DNA of 64,000 nt from Streptomyces albicerus (GTDB taxonomy: Bacteria; Actinomycetota; Actinomycetes; Streptomycetales; Streptomycetaceae): contig NZ_VWMY01000014.1 of NCBI RefSeq assembly GCF_008905045.1, forward strand, positions 62,001 through 126,000, read 5' to 3'. This document shows, one piece after another, positions 24,891 to 32,724 of the stretch (the first letter of the stretch is position 1; each line of letters starts with the position of its first letter). Under the pieces are notes generated by a model, which saw only the letters and a program-made list of their open reading frames with translations, was not told the DNA's origin and ran no database searches. The position numbers and the translations under genes are program-made.

Positions 24891-26015
24891 ATGGCAAGAG
24901 AGAGAACCGTCCTGGTCGTCGGAGGAGGCACCGCCGGCAACGCCATGACCGTGCTGCTGCGGCAGGCGGGCATCACGGTGGACCTCGTGGAGATCAAGCC
25001 GGACTGGAACGTCCGGGGCTCCGGCATCACCCTCCAGGGCAACGCCCTGCGCGTGCTGCGCGAGATCGGCGTGTGGGACGAGATACGCGAGCACAGCTTC
25101 TGCTTCGAGTCCCTGGGGCTGACCGCGCCCGACGGCACCGTGCTCCACGTCACCGAGGACATCCGCACCGGCGGGGACGACCTTCCGGCCACCCTGGGCA
25201 TGCAACGCCCGGTACTGCAGCGCATCCTCACCGACGCCGTCCAGGCATCCGGCGCGCGCATCCGGCTCGGCACCACCGCCGAGATCCTCACCCAGGACGA
25301 CAGCGGCGTCGTCGTGCGTTTCAGCGACGGCACCGAGGGCCGCTACGACCTCGTGGTGGCCGCCGACGGCCTGCACTCCACGACCCGCGCCGCCATCGGC
25401 ATCGACGACAGGCCCGAGCCGACCGGCATGGCCATCTGGCGTGTCGCGGCACCCCGCCCGGCCGCCGTGCAGCGCAGCGACCTCGCCCACGGCGGGCCCT
25501 GCTACATCGCCGGCTACACGCCCACCGGCAAGGACACCCTCTACGCCTACCTGGTCGAAGCCAACCGCGACCGTGCCGCCGTCCCGCCCGAGTCCTACGC
25601 GAAGGAGATGCGCCGCCTCGCCGAGGGTTACGGCGGTGCCTGGGACGAGATCCGCGAGTCGATCACCGACCCGGCGAAGGTCAACTACACCTGGTTCGAC
25701 CGGCTGCTGGTCGAGGGCTCCTGGCATCGCGGCCGGGTCGTCCTCGTCGGGGACGCCGCACACTGCTGCCCGCCCACGATGGCCCAGGGCGCGGCGATGT
25801 CCCTGGAGGACGCGTGGGTGCTGACCCGGCTGCTGACCAGCGGGGCCGCATGGGACGAGACGCTGCTCAGCGGCTACTACGAGCGGCGGATCGCCAGGGT
25901 CTGGATGGTCGTCGACGCGTCCGTGCAGATCGGGCAGTGGCAGCTCGACGGCGTACGCGGTGACGTGCCCGGGCTGATCGGCGCCACCATGGCGGCGCTC
26001 AAGGAACTGCCGTGA
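24891..26015 (+). CDS. FAD-dependent aromatic monooxygenase
   Basis: A 374-residue group A flavoprotein monooxygenase of the p-hydroxybenzoate hydroxylase type, using NAD(P)H and O2 to hydroxylate phenols. The FAD-binding turn is VVGGGTAGNAM (residues 8-18), the DG motif VAADGLHSTTR and the GD motif VLVGDAAHCCPPTMAQGAAM. The start follows AAAGGAG. In the pathway it would install the second hydroxyl group needed by the extradiol dioxygenase encoded two genes downstream. The stop overlaps the next start (GTGA). Confidence 0.92.
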   Translation: MARERTVLVVGGGTAGNAMTVLLRQAGITVDLVEIKPDWNVRGSGITLQGNALRVLREIGVWDEIREHSFCFESLGLTAPDGTVLHVTEDIRTGGDDLPATLGMQRPVLQRILTDAVQASGARIRLGTTAEILTQDDSGVVVRFSDGTEGRYDLVVAADGLHSTTRAAIGIDDRPEPTGMAIWRVAAPRPAAVQRSDLAHGGPCYIAGYTPTGKDTLYAYLVEANRDRAAVPPESYAKEMRRLAEGYGGAWDEIRESITDPAKVNYTWFDRLLVEGSWHRGRVVLVGDAAHCCPPTMAQGAAMSLEDAWVLTRLLTSGAAWDETLLSGYYERRIARVWMVVDASVQIGQWQLDGVRGDVPGLIGATMAALKELP

Positions 26016-27016
26016 CGCCGGACGCGCCCACGGTCGACGTGCACGCGCACATCCTGCTGCCGCAGGTCGAGGAGGCCGTCGCCGGGCATCCCGCCCTGGC
26101 CGAGGCCAGGGCCCTGGACGCCCGGCGCAACGGCCCGGCAGCCCTGGCCGTCAACGGCCCCATGGTCGCCGAGCGCGTCCCTAAGCTGACCGACGTCACC
26201 GTACGACTGGCCGCGATGGACGCGCAGGGCGTGGACGTGCAGCTGGTCAGCCCGTCCCCGTCGCACTACCACTACTGGGCCGACGAGGACACGGCCGAGA
26301 AGGTGTACCGGCTGGCCAACGAGGCGACGGCCACGCACTGTTCGGCCGCTCCCGACCGGCTGCGCGGGCTTGGACTCGCCCCTCTCCAGCACCCGGCCCT
26401 GGCCGTCGCGGCACTCGAACACGCCTTGGAACAAGGGCTGTTGGGGGTGGAGATCTCCAGTCACGCGCCGGGGCGAGAGCTGTCCGATCCCGCCTACGAA
26501 CCCTTCTGGTCGCGGGCCGAGGAGACGGGCGCACTCCTCTTCCTGCACCCCTTCGGCTGCACCCTCGACGAGCGCCTGGACCGCTGGTACCTGTCCAACA
26601 CCGTCGGCCAGCCCACCGAGAACGCCGTGGCACTGTCGCACCTGATCTTCTCCGGCGTGCTGGACCGCCACCCGGAGCTGAAACTGATGGCCGCCCATGG
26701 CGGCGGCTATCTCCCCACCCACATCGGCCGCTCCGACCATGCCTGGTCCGCCCGCTCCGACGCGGGGGCGGGCTGCGCCAACCTGCCCAGCAGCTACCTC
26801 AGGCGCCTGTACTTCGACTCGCTCGTCCACGACCCCCGCACACTCCGGGAGTTGACCCGCGTCACCGGTGCGGACCGGGTCCTCCTCGGTTCCGACTTCC
26901 CCTTCGACATGGGCACCGAGGACCCGCTCCGCGCACTGCGCGCCGCCCGGCTGCCCGACGCCGACTTCCACGCCGTGCGCGGCGCCAACGCGGCGGCTCT
27001 GCTGCACCTGACCTGA
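26012..27016 (+). CDS. ACMSD-type amidohydrolase (probable decarboxylase or hydrolase)
   Basis: A 334-residue amidohydrolase-2 enzyme related to ACMSD and gamma-resorcylate/5-carboxyvanillate decarboxylases. The metal-binding HxH is VHAHI (residues 10-14). Further ligands are FLHPFG and AAHGGGYLPTHIGR, and the terminal Asp is LGSDFPFDMG. These enzymes remove a carboxylate from hydroxylated aromatics, or hydrolyse a ring-cleavage product. Starts with GTG overlapping the monooxygenase stop. Either decarboxylation before cleavage or processing after it would fit the operon. Confidence 0.9.
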   Translation: MTPDAPTVDVHAHILLPQVEEAVAGHPALAEARALDARRNGPAALAVNGPMVAERVPKLTDVTVRLAAMDAQGVDVQLVSPSPSHYHYWADEDTAEKVYRLANEATATHCSAAPDRLRGLGLAPLQHPALAVAALEHALEQGLLGVEISSHAPGRELSDPAYEPFWSRAEETGALLFLHPFGCTLDERLDRWYLSNTVGQPTENAVALSHLIFSGVLDRHPELKLMAAHGGGYLPTHIGRSDHAWSARSDAGAGCANLPSSYLRRLYFDSLVHDPRTLRELTRVTGADRVLLGSDFPFDMGTEDPLRALRAARLPDADFHAVRGANAAALLHLT

Positions 27017-27042
27017 ACCTCGCACAAGGAGGAACCCCCACC

Positions 27043-27981
27043 ATGAGCGCACGTCTGCTCACCCACCTGCGGCACGTCGACCTCGCCGTGCCCGACTACG
27101 ACAAGCAGCTCGACTTCTACGCCGGCGTCTGGGGCCTGACCAAGGTCGCCGAGGACTCCGGCATCTCCTTCCTGGCCGCCGAGGGCTCACCCGAGCAGTA
27201 CGTCGTACGGCTGCGCAAGGCCGACGAGAAGCGCCTCGACCTCGTCGCGTACGGGGCCGCGAGCCCGGCCGACGTGGACACGCTCGCCGAACAACTCCTC
27301 GCCGACGGCGTGCAGTTGGTATCCCGGCCGGGCAAGGCCGACACCCCCGGCGGCGGCTACGGCTTCCGCTTCTTCGATGTCGACGGACGCACCATCGAGG
27401 TCTCGGCCGACGTCGAGGTCCGGCAGCACCGCAAGATCGAGGAGCGGGAGTCGATCCCGGTCAAGCTGTCGCACGTGGTGCTCAACTCCCCCGATCTGAA
27501 CCGGACTCGGGAGTGGTACGAGCGCCACCTCGGCTTCCGCCTCTCCGACACCCTCATGCACCCGAAAATGGGCGAGGCCATGCACTTCATGCGGATCTCC
27601 AACCAGCATCACTCCATGGCCATCGCCCAGGGCCCGCACACCGCGCTGCACCACGTCTCCTTCGAGATGCGCGGCCTGGACGAGTACATGCGCGGCTCCG
27701 GCCGTGTGATCCGGTCGGGCGCCCGCAAGGTCTGGGGCCCGGGCCGCCATGTGGCGGGCGACAACACCTTCACGTACTTCCTGGACCCGCACGGCAACAC
27801 CGTCGAGTACACCACCGAGTTGGAGGTCCTCGACGAGGACACCTGGCACCCGCACGTCTACGACTTCTCCGACCCCGAGGTCACCGACCAGTGGGGCACC
27901 GCCAACCCGATGAACGAGCTGGTCGCCAAGGAGTCGTTCAACGACGTCGACCGCGGCGTGTTCGTCGCCCCGCCGGTGTAA
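27043..27981 (+). CDS. Extradiol (catechol 2,3-type) dioxygenase
   Basis: A 312-residue two-domain type I extradiol dioxygenase. The N-terminal domain starts LRHVDLAVPDYDKQLDFYAG. The catalytic C-terminal domain has the Fe(II) triad: first His in KLSHVVLNSPD, second His in ALHHVSFEM, and Glu in NTVEYTTEL. The Tyr of FTYFLDPHGN is the usual substrate-binding residue. It opens a catecholic ring next to the hydroxyl groups. Strong AAGGAGG precedes the ATG. The length fits 2,3-dihydroxybiphenyl-type enzymes. Confidence 0.93.
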   Translation: MSARLLTHLRHVDLAVPDYDKQLDFYAGVWGLTKVAEDSGISFLAAEGSPEQYVVRLRKADEKRLDLVAYGAASPADVDTLAEQLLADGVQLVSRPGKADTPGGGYGFRFFDVDGRTIEVSADVEVRQHRKIEERESIPVKLSHVVLNSPDLNRTREWYERHLGFRLSDTLMHPKMGEAMHFMRISNQHHSMAIAQGPHTALHHVSFEMRGLDEYMRGSGRVIRSGARKVWGPGRHVAGDNTFTYFLDPHGNTVEYTTELEVLDEDTWHPHVYDFSDPEVTDQWGTANPMNELVAKESFNDVDRGVFVAPPV

Positions 27982-27993
27982 GGGGCGCCCACC

Positions 27994-28956
27994 ATGCGTA
28001 TCGCCACGTACCTGTACGAGGGGCGCCGCCACTGCGGCGTCGTGGAGGAGACCGTCGTACGGGCCCTGCCGGACGGCACCTCACCCCTCGAAGCCCTCAC
28101 AGCCCTCACAGTCCGCAGAGCCACCGGTGCCCTCGGAGTCGACCCCGTCGGCCCGGCCGTCCCGCTCACGGACGTACGCCTGCTGCCGCCGCTGGAGCCG
28201 CCGACCATCCGGGACTTCGTCACCTTCGAAGAACACGTCGAGGGCGTACGGCGATCCGTGGACGGCACCACCGGGGTGCCCGAGGCCTGGTACGACGCCC
28301 CGACTTTCTACTTCACCAACCCGTACGCGGTCATCGGCCCGTACGACGACGTTCCCCTGCCCCCGGGATCGCGGGTCCTCGACTTCGAGCTCGAAGTCGC
28401 CGCCGTCATCGGCCGCGAGGGCCGCGACCTCAGCCCCGAACAGGCCCGCGACCACATCGCCGGCTACACGATCCTCAACGACTGGTCCGCGCGCGACCTC
28501 CAGTCCCGCGAGATGCACGTGGGCCTCGGCCCGTGCAAGGGCAAGGACACGGCCGCCACGCTCGGCCCGTACCTCGTCACGCCCGACGAGCTTTCGCGCT
28601 ACCGCGACCCCGACGGTTTCCTGCGCCTGGCGCTCACCGCCGAGGTCAACGGGGAGGTCGTCGGCGAGGACCTGCTGTCCAACATGAGCTGGACCTTCGA
28701 GGAGATGGTCGCCTACGCCTCGCGCGGCACCGTCGTCCGCCCCGGCGACGTGCTCGGCTCCGGCACCTGTGGCAACGGCGGCTGCCTGGCGGAGCTGTGG
28801 GGCGTACGGGGTGAACAGTCCCCGCCGCCGCTGAAGCCCGGCGACACGGTCACCCTCACCGTCGAGGGCATCGGCTCCCTCTCCAACACCGTGGTGGAGG
28901 GCGTCGCCCCCCTCCGGATCCCCGCCGCCCGCCGCCGCACGCGGGAGCGGCCATGA
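27994..28956 (+). CDS. Fumarylacetoacetate hydrolase family protein (second copy)
   Basis: A 320-residue FAH-superfamily enzyme, only distantly like the first copy. The metal cluster is DFELEVAAVIG; GYTILNDWSARDLQ and GSGTCGNGGC follow. The Cys-rich GTCGNGGC replaces the TGSPAGNG loop of copy one, indicating different specificity. It is twelve bases after the dioxygenase and overlaps the SDR start (ATGA). A likely step is hydrolysis or isomerisation of the dioxygenase product. Confidence 0.9.
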   Translation: MRIATYLYEGRRHCGVVEETVVRALPDGTSPLEALTALTVRRATGALGVDPVGPAVPLTDVRLLPPLEPPTIRDFVTFEEHVEGVRRSVDGTTGVPEAWYDAPTFYFTNPYAVIGPYDDVPLPPGSRVLDFELEVAAVIGREGRDLSPEQARDHIAGYTILNDWSARDLQSREMHVGLGPCKGKDTAATLGPYLVTPDELSRYRDPDGFLRLALTAEVNGEVVGEDLLSNMSWTFEEMVAYASRGTVVRPGDVLGSGTCGNGGCLAELWGVRGEQSPPPLKPGDTVTLTVEGIGSLSNTVVEGVAPLRIPAARRRTRERP

Positions 28957-29702
28957 GCTGGGCCCAGGGGAGACTGTCCGGCAAGGTCGTGGTCGTCACC
29001 GGAGCCGCCCGTGGCCAGGGTGCAGCCGAGGTCGGGGCGCTCACCCGGGAGGGCGCCCACGTGGTGCCCACCGATGTGAACCCCGAGGGCGACTGCCGCC
29101 GCCTCGATGTCACCAGCGAGAAGGAGTGGGCCCAACTGGCCGCGGAGCTGGGCGACTTGTACGGGGTGGTGCACGGCCTGGTCAACAACGCGGGCATCAC
29201 CTGGCGCGCCCGCCTGGGCGACGTGCGGGCCAAGGACTTCGCCCGCGTCCACGCGGTCAACGTCACCGGCCCGCTCCTTGCCATCCAGCACCTCACGCCC
29301 CTCATGCCGCCCGGCTCGTCCATCGTCAACGTCGGCTCCACCGCCGCGCTCACCGGTCACTACCCGGTCGCGTACACGGCCAGCAAATGGGCCCTGCGCG
29401 GCCTGTCGAAGACCGCGGCCACGGAACTGGGTCCGCGGGGCATCCGCGTGAACACCATCCACCCCGGCTTCATCGAGACGGACATGACCGCCTCCGCCGC
29501 CCCGGCGTTCCGCGAGGCCAACCTCCGCGAGACCCCACTCGGCCGCACCGGCACGGTCGACGAGGTCGCCCCGCTCGTGGTGTTCCTGTTGTCCGACGCC
29601 GCGTCCTTCATCACCGGCGCCGAGATCCCGGTGGACGGCGGCCTCACCGCGCACGGCGGCGTCAAGTCCATCTCGGACGCACTGCGTCAGGAGTCGTCAT
29701 GA
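28953..29702 (+). CDS. Short-chain dehydrogenase/reductase
   Basis: A complete classical SDR of 249 residues. TGAARGQG is the cofactor turn (residues 17-24), NNAG the structural motif, and the catalytic set is Ser in GSTAALTGHYPV with YTASK (Tyr and Lys). The C-terminus ITGAEIPVDGG is typical. Its role is probably oxidation of an alcohol intermediate or reduction of a ketone in the pathway. The start overlaps the FAH stop. It is probably the last gene tightly coupled in the operon. Confidence 0.92.
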   Translation: MSWAQGRLSGKVVVVTGAARGQGAAEVGALTREGAHVVPTDVNPEGDCRRLDVTSEKEWAQLAAELGDLYGVVHGLVNNAGITWRARLGDVRAKDFARVHAVNVTGPLLAIQHLTPLMPPGSSIVNVGSTAALTGHYPVAYTASKWALRGLSKTAATELGPRGIRVNTIHPGFIETDMTASAAPAFREANLRETPLGRTGTVDEVAPLVVFLLSDAASFITGAEIPVDGGLTAHGGVKSISDALRQESS

Positions 29703-30058
29703 GGCGATCTGCACCGGCGCCGGTGCTCAGGAGAGCCTCTCCCCCCGACGAGCTCGAAGCGTCTACGAGAGCAGGGACACCCAGGTCGCGGGCGAGGGGT
29801 GTGGGTTCCACACCGCGCGGGAGGCGGGTGAACAGCTCGCGTCCCGTCCCCGAGCAGAACGGCGGGCCCCAAAAGCGGCTCGATGTGCTGCACGCCTGGC
29901 TGGTGGAGGATCTGCCCGGCGGCCGGGTCCGGATCCTCACCCAGGAGACGCAGATCGGCGAGCCGGCCGCCGCGCCCCGACACCCCGGAGCGCACCCGGT
30001 CGCGTACCGCCAGGGCACAGTAGTAACCAACGACCGCATGGATCAGGAAGTTGGCATC
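29703..30058. other. 356-bp gap holding an SRPBCC remnant
   Basis: No intact gene is supported. Part of it (29876-29974) still encodes a recognisable SRPBCC segment, described separately. The 3' end supplies the AGGA ribosome binding site of the next gene. The gap suggests the last gene was once separated from the SDR by another complete gene. Confidence 0.6.
29876..29974 (+). pseudogene. SRPBCC-domain remnant inside the catabolic operon
   Basis: In the plus frame the residues RLDVLHAWLVEDLPGGRVRI and LTQETQIGEPAA match the last strands of SRPBCC (START-like) proteins, which bind hydrophobic ligands and often sit beside ArsR regulators. The preceding 80 residues are Arg/Ser/Pro-rich and not family-like, and the C-terminal helix is replaced by an unrelated tail. 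No usable start is evident. The gene has been cut at both ends. Confidence 0.6.
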
Positions 30059-30949
30059 ATGACCGACAAGCTCACCGTCAGTGTCCTGGGCACCGGAATC
30101 ATGGGCGCCGCGATGGCCCGTAACCTCGTGCGCGCCGGACACACCGTCCGCGCCTGGAACCGCAGCCGCGACAAGGCCGAACCGCTCGCCGCCGACGGCG
30201 CGCACATCGCCGGCACCCCCGCCGAGGCGGTCGAGGGCGCCGATGTAGTCCTCACCATGCTGTTCGACGGTGCCGCCGCGCTGGACGTGATGCGGCAGGC
30301 CGCGTCCGCCCTGCGCCCGGGCACCGCATGGGTGCAGTCGACGACCGCCGGCATCGAAGCCATCGGCGAACTCGCCGACTTCGCCCGCGACAAGGGCCTG
30401 ATCTTCTACGACGCGCCCGTGCTGGGCACCCGACAGCCCGCCGAAGCCGGTCAGTTGCTCGTCCTGGCCGCCGGTCCGAGCGACGGCCGGGATGCCGTGA
30501 CGCCGGTCTTCGACGCCGTCGGTTCCCGCACGGTGTGGACCGGCGAGGACGGCGCGGCGGGCAGCGCCACCCGCCTCAAGCTCGTGGCCAACAGCTGGGT
30601 CCTCGCGGCCACCAACGCGACCGGCGAGGTCCTGGCCCTGGCCAAGGCCCTCGACGTGGACCCGCAGAGCTTCTTCGACGCCATTGAGGGCGGCCCTCTC
30701 GACATGGGCTACCTGCGTGCCAAGGCCGGGCTCATCCTGGACGAGAAGCTGTCACCGGCCGCCTTCGCCGTGGCCACCGCCGCCAAGGACGCCCGCCTGA
30801 TCGTCGAGGCCGGCGAGCGGCACGGCGTCCGCCTCGACGTCGCCGCCGCAAGCGCCGAACGCTTCGCCCGCGCCGCCGCCCAGGGCCACGCCGACGAGGA
30901 CATGGCCGCGGCCTACTTCGCGAGCTTCGACGAGAAGGGCGGTGCCTGA
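30059..30949 (+). CDS. NAD(P)-dependent oxidoreductase of 3-hydroxyisobutyrate dehydrogenase type
   Basis: A 296-residue beta-hydroxyacid dehydrogenase-like protein. The cofactor turn is VLGTGIMGAAMARNLVRAG (residues 8-26), then WNRSRDKAEPL, suggesting NADP preference because Asn-Arg-Ser follows the second strand. The catalytic Lys is in TRLKLVANSW. The C-terminal helical domain completes it. It could reduce or oxidise a short hydroxy acid from the degradation pathway, but the 356-bp gap before it makes membership in the operon uncertain. ATG 30059 has AGGA upstream. Confidence 0.88.
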   Translation: MTDKLTVSVLGTGIMGAAMARNLVRAGHTVRAWNRSRDKAEPLAADGAHIAGTPAEAVEGADVVLTMLFDGAAALDVMRQAASALRPGTAWVQSTTAGIEAIGELADFARDKGLIFYDAPVLGTRQPAEAGQLLVLAAGPSDGRDAVTPVFDAVGSRTVWTGEDGAAGSATRLKLVANSWVLAATNATGEVLALAKALDVDPQSFFDAIEGGPLDMGYLRAKAGLILDEKLSPAAFAVATAAKDARLIVEAGERHGVRLDVAAASAERFARAAAQGHADEDMAAAYFASFDEKGGA

Positions 30950-31416
30950 CCGCGGGGTTGGGCGGGCTTCCCGAGCACTGAGCCGGGCCGGGCACTTACG
31001 CGAGTGCGTCGGCCTGTTTGGGTCGGCGGACCCTGATGCTGACGCCGCACGTCGAAGTCGCCGCTGGTGGCACCGGCAAGGGCGACTTCGACGTGGCGGG
31101 CGAGTTCCTCTCCGACGCGCTCCAGGCGGGCGGGGGTGAAGCGCAGCCAGAGGGTGGCGTCGAGCCCGCGTCGAGCCCGCGGGCGCGTCTCGCAGTGCCC
31201 GCGGGCCTCGGCGTCGAAGTGCACGGTGCTGAGCGCGGGCGTGACCAGGGCGCCGTACTAGGTGTCGTGCGCGGCGAGAAACGCCTGACCGCCGGGACGG
31301 ACTCGGTGCCGGACTGACTCGGTGCCGGACGTGCTCGGTGCGGGACGACCTCCGTCGCGGCACGACGAACCCCGCCCTCTTCCCCTGAAGTCCACTCCAT
31401 CCGGCACACTCCCCAC
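30950..31416. other. 467-bp gap with a decayed minus-strand frame
   Basis: I see no intact gene. On the minus strand one frame reads coherently across a TAG at 31258-31260: FLAAHDT, stop, YGALVTPALSTVHFDAEARG, then GLDATLWLRFTPARLERVGE down to about 31050. The middle portion resembles the effector domain end of a LacI-type regulator, but the rest does not. It is probably decayed. The last 40 bases lead into the next plus-strand gene, whose ribosome binding site is weak. Confidence 0.35.
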
Positions 31417-32154
31417 ATGGAGATTGCGGAGCTCATTCGAACCCTCGACCAGGAAGGCCAGTTGCTGGCCAGGGCAGCCGACGAGGCCGGGGCCGATGCC
31501 AAGGTGCCGACCTGCCCGGACTGGCAGGTGCGGGACCTGTTGCGGCACACCGGCATGGTGCACCGCTGGGCCGCGGCGTTCGTCGCCGAGGGGCACACCT
31601 CGTACCACCCCGACGGGGGCCTGCCGGAGCTGGACGGCGCCGAGCTGCTGGCCTGGTTCCGGGACGGGCACCGGCGGCTCGTCGACACGCTCGCCGGGGC
31701 TCCGGCCGACGTGGAGTGCTGGAGTTTCCTGCCCGCGCCGTCGCCGCTCGCCTTCTGGGCACGGCGGCAGGCCCACGAGACGACCGTGCACCGGGTCGAC
31801 GCGGAGTCGGCGCGCGGCGGCGCCCTGAGTGCGATCGCCGTGGACTTCGCGGTCGACGGCATCGACGAGCTGCTGCTCGGCTTCCACGCCCGCAGCAAGA
31901 GCAGGGTACGGACGGACGAGCCGCGCGTCCTGAGGGTGCGGGCCTCGGACACGGATGCCGTGTGGACCGTACGGCTGTCGCCCGAGCCGCCCGCGAGTGA
32001 GCGGGGTGAAGTGGCGGACCCCGACTGCGAGTTGGCGGGGACCGCCGCCGACCTCTACCTCGCGCTGTGGAACCGCCGGCCCTTCCCGGGCCTGACGGGA
32101 GACGCGTCGATCGCGACGCTGTGGCAGGAGAACTCCGGGGTCACCTGGAGCTGA
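31417..32154 (+). CDS. Maleylpyruvate isomerase family, mycothiol-dependent enzyme
   Basis: A 245-residue protein of the mycothiol-dependent maleylpyruvate isomerase/DinB-like superfamily, an actinobacterial family that uses mycothiol in place of glutathione. The metal-binding residues are visible: His in DLLRHTGMVHRWAAAF (about residues 43-58) and the HETTVHR motif (about 127-133). The C-terminal MDMPI_C half follows. It lies next to the aromatic island, and maleylpyruvate isomerases act in gentisate degradation, but this broad family has other roles too. Confidence 0.88.
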   Translation: MEIAELIRTLDQEGQLLARAADEAGADAKVPTCPDWQVRDLLRHTGMVHRWAAAFVAEGHTSYHPDGGLPELDGAELLAWFRDGHRRLVDTLAGAPADVECWSFLPAPSPLAFWARRQAHETTVHRVDAESARGGALSAIAVDFAVDGIDELLLGFHARSKSRVRTDEPRVLRVRASDTDAVWTVRLSPEPPASERGEVADPDCELAGTAADLYLALWNRRPFPGLTGDASIATLWQENSGVTWS

Positions 32155-32231
32155 GCAGTCACAGGGCATCATGCGCCGACTGCGGGCGGCCGACCGGGCG
32201 GCAGAAGAAACCACTCAGGCAGCCACGCCGC

Positions 32232-32639
32232 TCACCCGGCGGAGTCACCCGTCAGCATCCGCCCCAGTACCGCGCGCTGCACCGGCAGCACCTGGCCGTG
32301 CAGCGCGCGCCCCTTCGGGGTGAGGGCGACGCGTACCCCGCGTCGGTCCTCGGGGCACATGCAGCGCTCCACGAGGCCGTCCTTCTCGAGGCGGCCGATC
32401 AGCCGGGACAGCGCGCTCTGGCTCAGATGCACTCGTTCGGCGATCTCCTGGACGCGGTACGAGGGGCCGCCGTCGGCCGGCGCGCTCGTGGCCAGCACGT
32501 CGAGGACCTCGAAGTCGCTGGCGCCCAGGCCGTGTTGGTGCAGGACGCGGTCGAGTTCGCAGAGCGTGCGCGCATGCACCGCAAGGATGTCGCGCCACTG
32601 GTCCACGAGCCCTTGCTCGGCCTTCTCGACAGCCGCCAT
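32232..32639 (-). CDS. MarR-family repressor
   Basis: A 135-residue winged-helix regulator. The DNA-binding part reads VQEIAERVHLSQSALSRLIG followed by RLEKDGLVERCMCPEDRRGV, with the classical DRRG wing. The N- and C-terminal helices for dimerisation are present (CELDRVLHQHGLGASDFEVL, ALHGQVLPVQRAVLG). It diverges from a DHA2-type efflux pump with 85 bp between starts, and inverted repeats lie over the pump's start region. Repression of the pump, relieved by a ligand, is expected. Confidence 0.92.
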   Translation of the reverse strand: MAAVEKAEQGLVDQWRDILAVHARTLCELDRVLHQHGLGASDFEVLDVLATSAPADGGPSYRVQEIAERVHLSQSALSRLIGRLEKDGLVERCMCPEDRRGVRVALTPKGRALHGQVLPVQRAVLGRMLTGDSAG

Positions 32640-32682
32640 GGCCGCACCCTAGCAAAAAACGGTCTTTGTTGCATCCACATTA

Positions 32683-32710
32683 AATGCATTTGCATTGAAT
32701 GCATGCGCAT
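32683..32710. promoter_or_regulatory. MarR operator with overlapping AATGCA palindromes
   Basis: AATGCA-TT-TGCATT (32683-32696) is a perfect inverted repeat. It is followed by G and AATGCA (32698-32703) and then TGCGCAT. TGCATT and AATGCA therefore pair in overlapping ways. The element ends about 15 bases before the efflux ATG, suggesting the operator covers the transcription start. Confidence 0.7.
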
Positions 32711-32724
32711 GTACCGTGTGGCGC

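Noticed and set aside
31018..31317. A 99-codon plus-strand gene in the 30950-31416 gap
   Set aside because: No ribosome binding site, Gly/Glu-rich composition without family features, and antisense to a more coherent decayed frame.
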